The translations under genes and the position numbers were made by a program. Below are positions 59,642-64,000 of a stretch of DNA of 64,000 nucleotides, one piece after another (position 1 is the first letter of the stretch; every line of letters begins with the position of its first letter). The notes beneath the pieces were generated by a model. That model worked only from the letters and a program-made list of their open reading frames with translations. It was not told where the DNA came from and ran no database searches. This DNA is from Pseudocercospora fijiensis CIRAD86 (taxonomy: Eukaryota; Ascomycota; Dothideomycetes; Mycosphaerellales; Mycosphaerellaceae). The stretch covers positions 2,541,486-2,605,485 of the forward strand of contig NW_006921540.1 of NCBI RefSeq assembly GCF_000340215.1, read 5' to 3'.

Positions 59642-60980
59642 GTAGGTTTAATACCTTATTAGTATTCTTATACCTTACCTTACTACGGATTAACGTACTA
59701 ATCTTCCGCTAATCTTATATAGTAAGTAAGCTACTCGTAGAGGGTCTAGAAGCTATAGAAGGGCGTAAGGACTCGTTTGAACCGTTACGTAGCTTCGGTA
59801 GTAGTAGCTTAGATAGGATAACTTATAGATCGAATAGATTAATGCCTATCTTCGAGAACGTAGAGTCTATATTATAAGGTGTTAATACTAGTGTCTAGGC
59901 TTACTAGAATAGTATAAAGAAGGCTCTCTTAGTAATGCCTTATATAGCTTGTAACCTATAAAGATAGGCGTTTAAAGTAGTAGAATATTGCGAGGCAAGA
60001 GGTACGAATACAGATATATCTAGTAGCTATAACCGATAAGTTAAGTAAGGTAGATATACGCCTACTAATATCTTCCGCTTACTAAGAGCCTAGTTAATAA
60101 ACTTTATAGTTAAATAAGAGCCGTATCTATTAACTATAAGAAGCCTCTAGTCGCGGCTATTACAAGCCTTCTTTTTAATATAGCGATCGTATACTTTAGT
60201 TAACTATTTAAAGCCGAGTTTATCTAAGGTCTACCTAGTTAGAGAGGTTATAAAGAAGGCTATATGCTTATCCGGGTCTATATCTTCTACCTAAGTGTCT
60301 TAAAGATTGCTAGGTTAAGCCTTATAGATTAATATAGGCAGAAGGGTAGTAAGGTCTATATAGATAGCTATAATATACGTTATCTACTCTCTATTGCTAT
60401 TCTATAGGTACCCTATAAGTTGTCTACTCTTAATAGTATACTTTAAGAAGTATCTTAATACCTTGCTTAAGACCTTAATTATAAAGCCCTTCTTATCTAT
60501 ATTTATAATATTCTTTAGCTTAATTTAATACTTCTTAATAGCTGCTTATAGCTTCTCGAAGTACTAAGTATAGGAGATATAACTGTCTGCCTTCTTACGT
60601 ACCTTGTCTAAGTTGCTAATATATTCTAAATCTAAGTGTTCTTTCTAGCGGTGTTTAAAGCGAGTAGGCTAGTTCTTTCTAGGCATTATACTATAGATCT
60701 CGTAGGCGAAATTACGTATTATTACTATAGTAGAAGGGAGGGCTATCTCGGTAAGATAATTAATGTAATTACATAGTGTTTGTTCTTGTTAGGGAGTAAG
60801 TAATTGCTGTTCTTCGTACTATTGCTTCTTAGTTCTAGCTTTGCTATTCTATAGCTTACTTAACTTCGTACGCTTAACGGAATACTTTCTTATAGTAGTA
60901 GAAATATTCGGCTTCTTCTGCTCTTTCAAATTAGCTATCGCACGTTTATATTGCTCGTCAGTGTCTATAGTTATAGTTGT
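59642..60980 (-). pseudogene. Pogo/Fot transposase, N-terminal and catalytic part
   Basis: From about 60,975 leftward the frame reads a helix-turn-helix start (YKRAIANLKEQKKPNISTT), then a CENP-B/Tc5-like HTH region (SVKRTKLSKLQ, LTPQQEQTLCNYINYL). The DDE domain follows, in which INIDKKGF stands where pogo elements have NxDExGF, and VNRYGSYLT where they have LDGHGSH-like motifs. The motif spacing fits Fot1/pogo. Several key residues have changed and stops are frequent, so it is inactive. It is cut at 59,642 by the Gypsy insertion. Confidence 0.78.
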
Positions 60981-61021
60981 TGTAAGATAGAGGGTCGAAT
61001 TTCGAGAAAGCTAAATCGAGG

Positions 61022-61062
61022 TGTGCGGCAGGCGGGAGTGTGCGGCAGGTGGGGAAGACTTC
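61022..61062 (-). repeat. Pogo right TIR
   Basis: This is the exact reverse complement of 39208-39248, followed by the TA duplication at 61063-61064. Confidence 0.92.
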
Positions 61063-61064
61063 TA

Positions 61065-61847
61065 TGGCGGAGGTTGGGCAGGCGCCAAGGTTTGGAAAGG
61101 CTTGGTCAATCTGCCGCCATACCTCACCCTCCATCCTCCATATCCGGGACACTCCATTGCTACATCCATGTCTGCTCTGCTTCGGGCGCCGCAAGAGCTT
61201 TTAACATGTCGATTTTAATCATGCAAAGTCGCTCGACTCACGCCCGATTGATTAGACCCTAGCATAAGATCGACCGAAAACCACGATCGCGAATCCATCC
61301 AAGTTGCACTTTGCTGCGCTTCCAAAGCATCCTTCGACCCCGCCGTATCAAGACCAACCAGTCTAGCTGCAAGAAAGACCGGAAGCTGGAGTGCACCGTA
61401 GTTCCAGAGAGAAGAGTATGCCGCTTGAGATGTGAAAGCAATGGCCACGAGATCTCTGAAGTGGGAATGTAAGAATGCTACATTGAGCACGTGTAGACTC
61501 TCTATACAGTGCCGAACACCATAGCTTCGCAAATACCCAAGGACTTCGTGTTCTAGGATACGTGGAGTTGGGAAAACGGGAAAACGGGTCAAGATCACGC
61601 AAGAATCTGGCCTTCGGCTTGAGTATGATCAACGAACGAATGTGCATCAGAGTCGCAGCGGAAGATTTACACACCGATCGCAGTACTTAATTTCTCAAGA
61701 TCAGTTTCAAGATGGAATGAAGGCCAACCGCGACTTCAAGACCACCAGAGAAATTGTCGCTTATACTACACTATCTCCGGCCGTCAACCCGAATTGATTA
61801 TGCTCTCAAATCCAAGAAGGTCCTGCCTCCTTGGCCTCCTTCGACGT
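61065..61847. other. Unique sequence with a doubtful small minus-strand ORF
   Basis: CpA content is normal again, so this is outside the RIPed stack. A 127-codon minus-strand ORF at 61215-61598 (start MILTRFPVFPTPRILEHEVL) has fair composition but no recognised domain, and other frames overlap it. It may be the end of an F-box-type gene or chance. Not called as a gene. Confidence 0.35.
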
Positions 61848-63437
61848 CTACGCGGGCACCAGGCCCGGCAGTCGCGCAAGTGTACACGGAGTGACTCGGC
61901 TCACCACGCCGTCGAGCTGCTGCGGAGTACGACAGTGGATCCAGCCACCGAGCTTAAAATTGGAATAGAAGATAGGTGACATACTTGGGCCGTATGGCGT
62001 TGTCATCCTGTCCACAAATTTCTTCAGAATGAGTGGAAAGGTGGTGAAGGGTCGACACTTGTGACAAGCCAAAATCAGATATCTGCGTGTGGGAGCGACT
62101 CGTGGGCAGTGGAGTACCCACCTGCAGGTCCCACTTTGGCCCATACTCCGTTCTGACCTCACATGACACCGATGCGGGCGATTGCTGGGGTTATCGTAGG
62201 GAGACCAGAGGCCCAAAGTTCTGAAACCAGACGGCAGGCTGTGTTGAAGAGTCTCAACCACAGACTTGTATAGGTCGAGACCACCGCGTGACAAGATGGT
62301 GATGCTCTCCAATGAGATTGGCAGAGAGTATCTAGCGATTTTGAAGTCGGCCCAAGCCTTCTCACCTTTGAGTACGGCTTCATCTATTACCAACCTTCTG
62401 AGTCTCTCAAATCCATCACACGGATGACGCAGGTGTGGTGTTTTGACTTTCAAGAAGTGACCGATTGAGAGAATGATCAAAGTTCTCAAGGTTTGTCGGT
62501 GGTGTTGGAGGCCCACATATAGATTTCGCAGATCAATTTCGAGTTCTCGGGGCTTGGGTTCCACTGCGCGGCCGAATGAGACCGAGAACAGTTTCAAAGG
62601 GCCTGATGCCTCGAGGAGGCCTGATAATTTTGCAGGATCCGTTTCGCAGTCGTACAAGTGCAGGCTAGTGCATGCTCGAAGATCAAGTGCGGACATGTTG
62701 GATCCGATACCGCCGCTTCTCAAGCCTCTCAAAGTTATATCTTTCGCACATGCCATAGCGTGGAGGGCTGGATCGTCGGTGCTGATGGAGACGGCATGCT
62801 GGAACAGAGGAGGAGGGACGCTCCTGCACCCATCTAGATACAATTGGTCTAGTACAGGGCGAGTCCTTCGCTTCGAAAAGATGTGCTTCAGACATTGGCC
62901 TGGATGCGGACATTCCTTGCAGAAGTCCATTTCGGTCGTCCAGTCCAGCACTCTTTTGCCCGCGACCAGGTAGATTCTGCGCAGACCGCTCGCGAGATGT
63001 ACCAAGAGCAGACACTGCGCCAAGAAACAGCCAGCTCTCAAGGCCTTCATCCAAGATTGGTGTATAGAAGTGTTAACGAAAGGCTCGAGAGCATCTTTCC
63101 AGAACTCCAAGTCTTGCAGCGAGACATGAAGCTTCTTATGTGCCGCGGCTGCGAAATGTGCATGTCGTATGTGAGCTGCCAGGCTCGGCTGTTCGAAAAT
63201 CGTGGCCAAAAATTTCGTAGCTTGCCGGCTATAAGTGTCGAAGGTGTGAGAAAAACTTCCGTATAAGCGAGGCAGAGCGGCAAAGCGAAGCGGCCTGCAG
63301 ACGCAACTTATCGCTGCCAAAGACCTGATCGATTCTGCGGTGTACAGCACGCGGTTGTCTCGATATTTGTATTCGACGACCGCTTCCATGATCACGTCTA
63401 AAAGTTCGGGCGGTATGAGGTCCAGTCTCAGGGCCAT
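61848..63437 (-). CDS. F-box protein with leucine-rich-type C-terminal region
   Basis: The ORF is open for 529 residues from ATG at 63437. Residues about 5-55 form an F-box: LDLIPPELLDVIMEAVVEY, then IRSLAAISCVCRPLRFAALP, the usual fungal pattern ending R-x-x-A-L-P-x-L-Y. The following 350 residues show irregular Leu-rich spacing (ITLRGLRSGGIGSNMSALDL, LRTLIILSIGHFLKV, FERLRRLVIDEAVLKG), as in LRR-like F-box proteins that select SCF substrates. The last 120 residues are less certain: a GTGAGG...CTGCAG pair of 41 bp near 62,120-62,160 could be a small intron that would switch to another frame ending about 61,954. No relation to the small F-box pair at 34.7-36.4 kb is visible beyond the F-box. 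Confidence 0.78.
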   Translation of the reverse strand: MALRLDLIPPELLDVIMEAVVEYKYRDNRVLYTAESIRSLAAISCVCRPLRFAALPRLYGSFSHTFDTYSRQATKFLATIFEQPSLAAHIRHAHFAAAAHKKLHVSLQDLEFWKDALEPFVNTSIHQSWMKALRAGCFLAQCLLLVHLASGLRRIYLVAGKRVLDWTTEMDFCKECPHPGQCLKHIFSKRRTRPVLDQLYLDGCRSVPPPLFQHAVSISTDDPALHAMACAKDITLRGLRSGGIGSNMSALDLRACTSLHLYDCETDPAKLSGLLEASGPLKLFSVSFGRAVEPKPRELEIDLRNLYVGLQHHRQTLRTLIILSIGHFLKVKTPHLRHPCDGFERLRRLVIDEAVLKGEKAWADFKIARYSLPISLESITILSRGGLDLYKSVVETLQHSLPSGFRTLGLWSPYDNPSNRPHRCHVRSERSMGQSGTCRWVLHCPRVAPTRRYLILACHKCRPFTTFPLILKKFVDRMTTPYGPSMSPIFYSNFKLGGWIHCRTPQQLDGVVSRVTPCTLARLPGLVPA

Positions 63438-63651
63438 TTGACGATTTCACAGGGCGAAGAGAAGCCATCGTAGGACGAGCAGTGATTGAACATTATATAT
63501 AGATATCTCCACGTGGCGACTGCATAAAATGTCAGAACGAATGGATATTTGCTTACTTACGTGCTGCTGCAGTGCTGCGAATGGGCTCGCGCGACGCGTG
63601 TGGACCGTCGTCCAGAAACCATCTCCAAACCATCACGTTCCGCAAGCTTTG
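63438..63651. promoter_or_regulatory. Promoter region of the F-box gene
   Basis: This 214-bp spacer between the F-box start and the 3' end of the next minus-strand reading frame contains ATTATATATAG at about 63,492-63,502, a TATA-like stretch about 55-65 bp before the ATG. Confidence 0.45.
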
Positions 63652-63985
63652 TCATATACTCTCAAGCAGCGTGATCAGTGAAATGAGCCACGCGAGAAAA
63701 GCAGCAATGTTGTGGTATGCAGCGTGGAGAGGCGTCATGGAGAAGCTGGAGCAAGGCGAGGCCCGTGCACGGCTCGGCGGCAGCGGCTCCACACTGGGGT
63801 GCAGTAGAGTAGCGGCTTCGGTACTCCACTTCGATGCTTCCTCTACCAAAATCGCGCTGAGGTCGTCTGAGTCGCGCGGGGTGTGCTTGGCCTTGGCCTT
63901 GGGGGAACTGTCTCGGCTGAAGAGGTACCTTCTCCTGCTGCCGAATCTTACTTCCTGCGTCTACGCGTGTCGTGGCGCGTTCCAC
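63652..63985 (-). CDS. Possible 3' exon of a gene running off the window
   Basis: The minus-strand frame ending at 63652 encodes KAKAKHTPRDSDDLSAILVE, then EASKWSTEAATLLHP and a hydrophobic C-terminus FLAWLISLITLLESI, which could be a tail anchor. It is open up to a TAG at about 63,962, so an upstream intron or start is needed; the window ends too soon to tell. An overlapping 107-codon frame (63662-63985) is the alternative. No family recognised. Confidence 0.35.
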
Positions 63986-64000
63986 TGCGTCTGCACACTG

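Larger units (their letters stand above)
39208..61062 (-). mobile_element. Fot1/Pogo-type DNA transposon, split by nested retrotransposons
   Basis: Perfect 41-bp terminal inverted repeats (39208-39248 and 61022-61062, outer end GAAGTCTTCCCCACC) are flanked by TA on both sides (39206-39207 and 61063-61064), the target duplication of Tc1/mariner/pogo elements. Only 39208-39948 and 59642-61062 (about 2.2 kb) belong to it; the rest is inserted retrotransposons. The transposase is on the minus strand. The TIR contains an internal repeat of CCTGCCGCACA. The outermost TIR bases keep CpA, while the interior is RIPed. Confidence 0.9.

Noticed and set aside
39208..61062. A single 22-kb Starship-like or giant cargo element
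   Set aside because: The TIRs and TA duplication fit pogo, and the interior is fully explained by nested retrotransposons with their own duplications; no tyrosine recombinase was seen.

Overview
The window looks like a chromosome piece from a filamentous ascomycete, most likely a Dothideomycete-type fungus with a bipartite genome. Unique genes have 50-95 bp GT..AG introns and fungal domain content (Arp3, a taspase-like protein, F-box and BTB proteins, a secreted GDPD). They sit between large blocks of repeats that carry the signature of repeat-induced point mutation (RIP): CpA is almost absent, TpA is in excess, and Gln or Trp codons have become TAG/TAA stops. No tRNA, rRNA or CRISPR was recognised.

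Left repeat block (1-25,747). A Ty3/Gypsy chromovirus on the minus strand runs off the left edge (LTR 2987-3183). A Tc1/mariner relic and an unidentified minus-strand relic follow. Then comes a very large hAT-type DNA transposon, 7953-24888, with a 20-bp terminal inverted repeat and a perfect 8-bp target duplication (TATCTATC). A Gypsy chromovirus (9517-16613, 5-bp TSD GTACT) is inserted in it; without this insertion the hAT element is about 9.8 kb, two to three times the usual hAT size. It carries, all on the plus strand, a basic protein of unknown family (ORF-A), a hAT transposase, and two separate histone H3-fold genes, all broken by RIP. Most of its recognisable introns contain short arrays of the palindromic word TAGCCGGCTA, which is also found near both ends of the element.

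Gene island (about 25.9-39.2 kb). A 180-bp mariner-like MITE lies on the border; its left arm is RIPed and its right arm is not. Genes follow: ARP3 (minus), a taspase/asparaginase-family protein (plus), a BTB/POZ protein (plus), two tandem paralogous F-box-like genes (plus), a tentative small hypothetical gene (plus), and a secreted glycerophosphodiester phosphodiesterase (minus). The stretch 25.9-28.9 kb has no convincing gene.

Right repeat block (39,208-61,062). This is one nested stack whose order can be read from target duplications. A Fot1/Pogo element (41-bp TIRs, TA duplication) was split by a minus-strand Gypsy chromovirus (39949-59641, TSD GTAGG). That element was in turn split by a Ty1/Copia element (40368-45711, TSD GTATC with one copy mutated by RIP) and by a second, plus-strand Gypsy chromovirus (49805-56936, TSD TAGGC).

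Right flank (61,063-64,000). Unique sequence resumes with an F-box protein (minus), a doubtful small ORF, and the 3' end of a gene running off the window edge.
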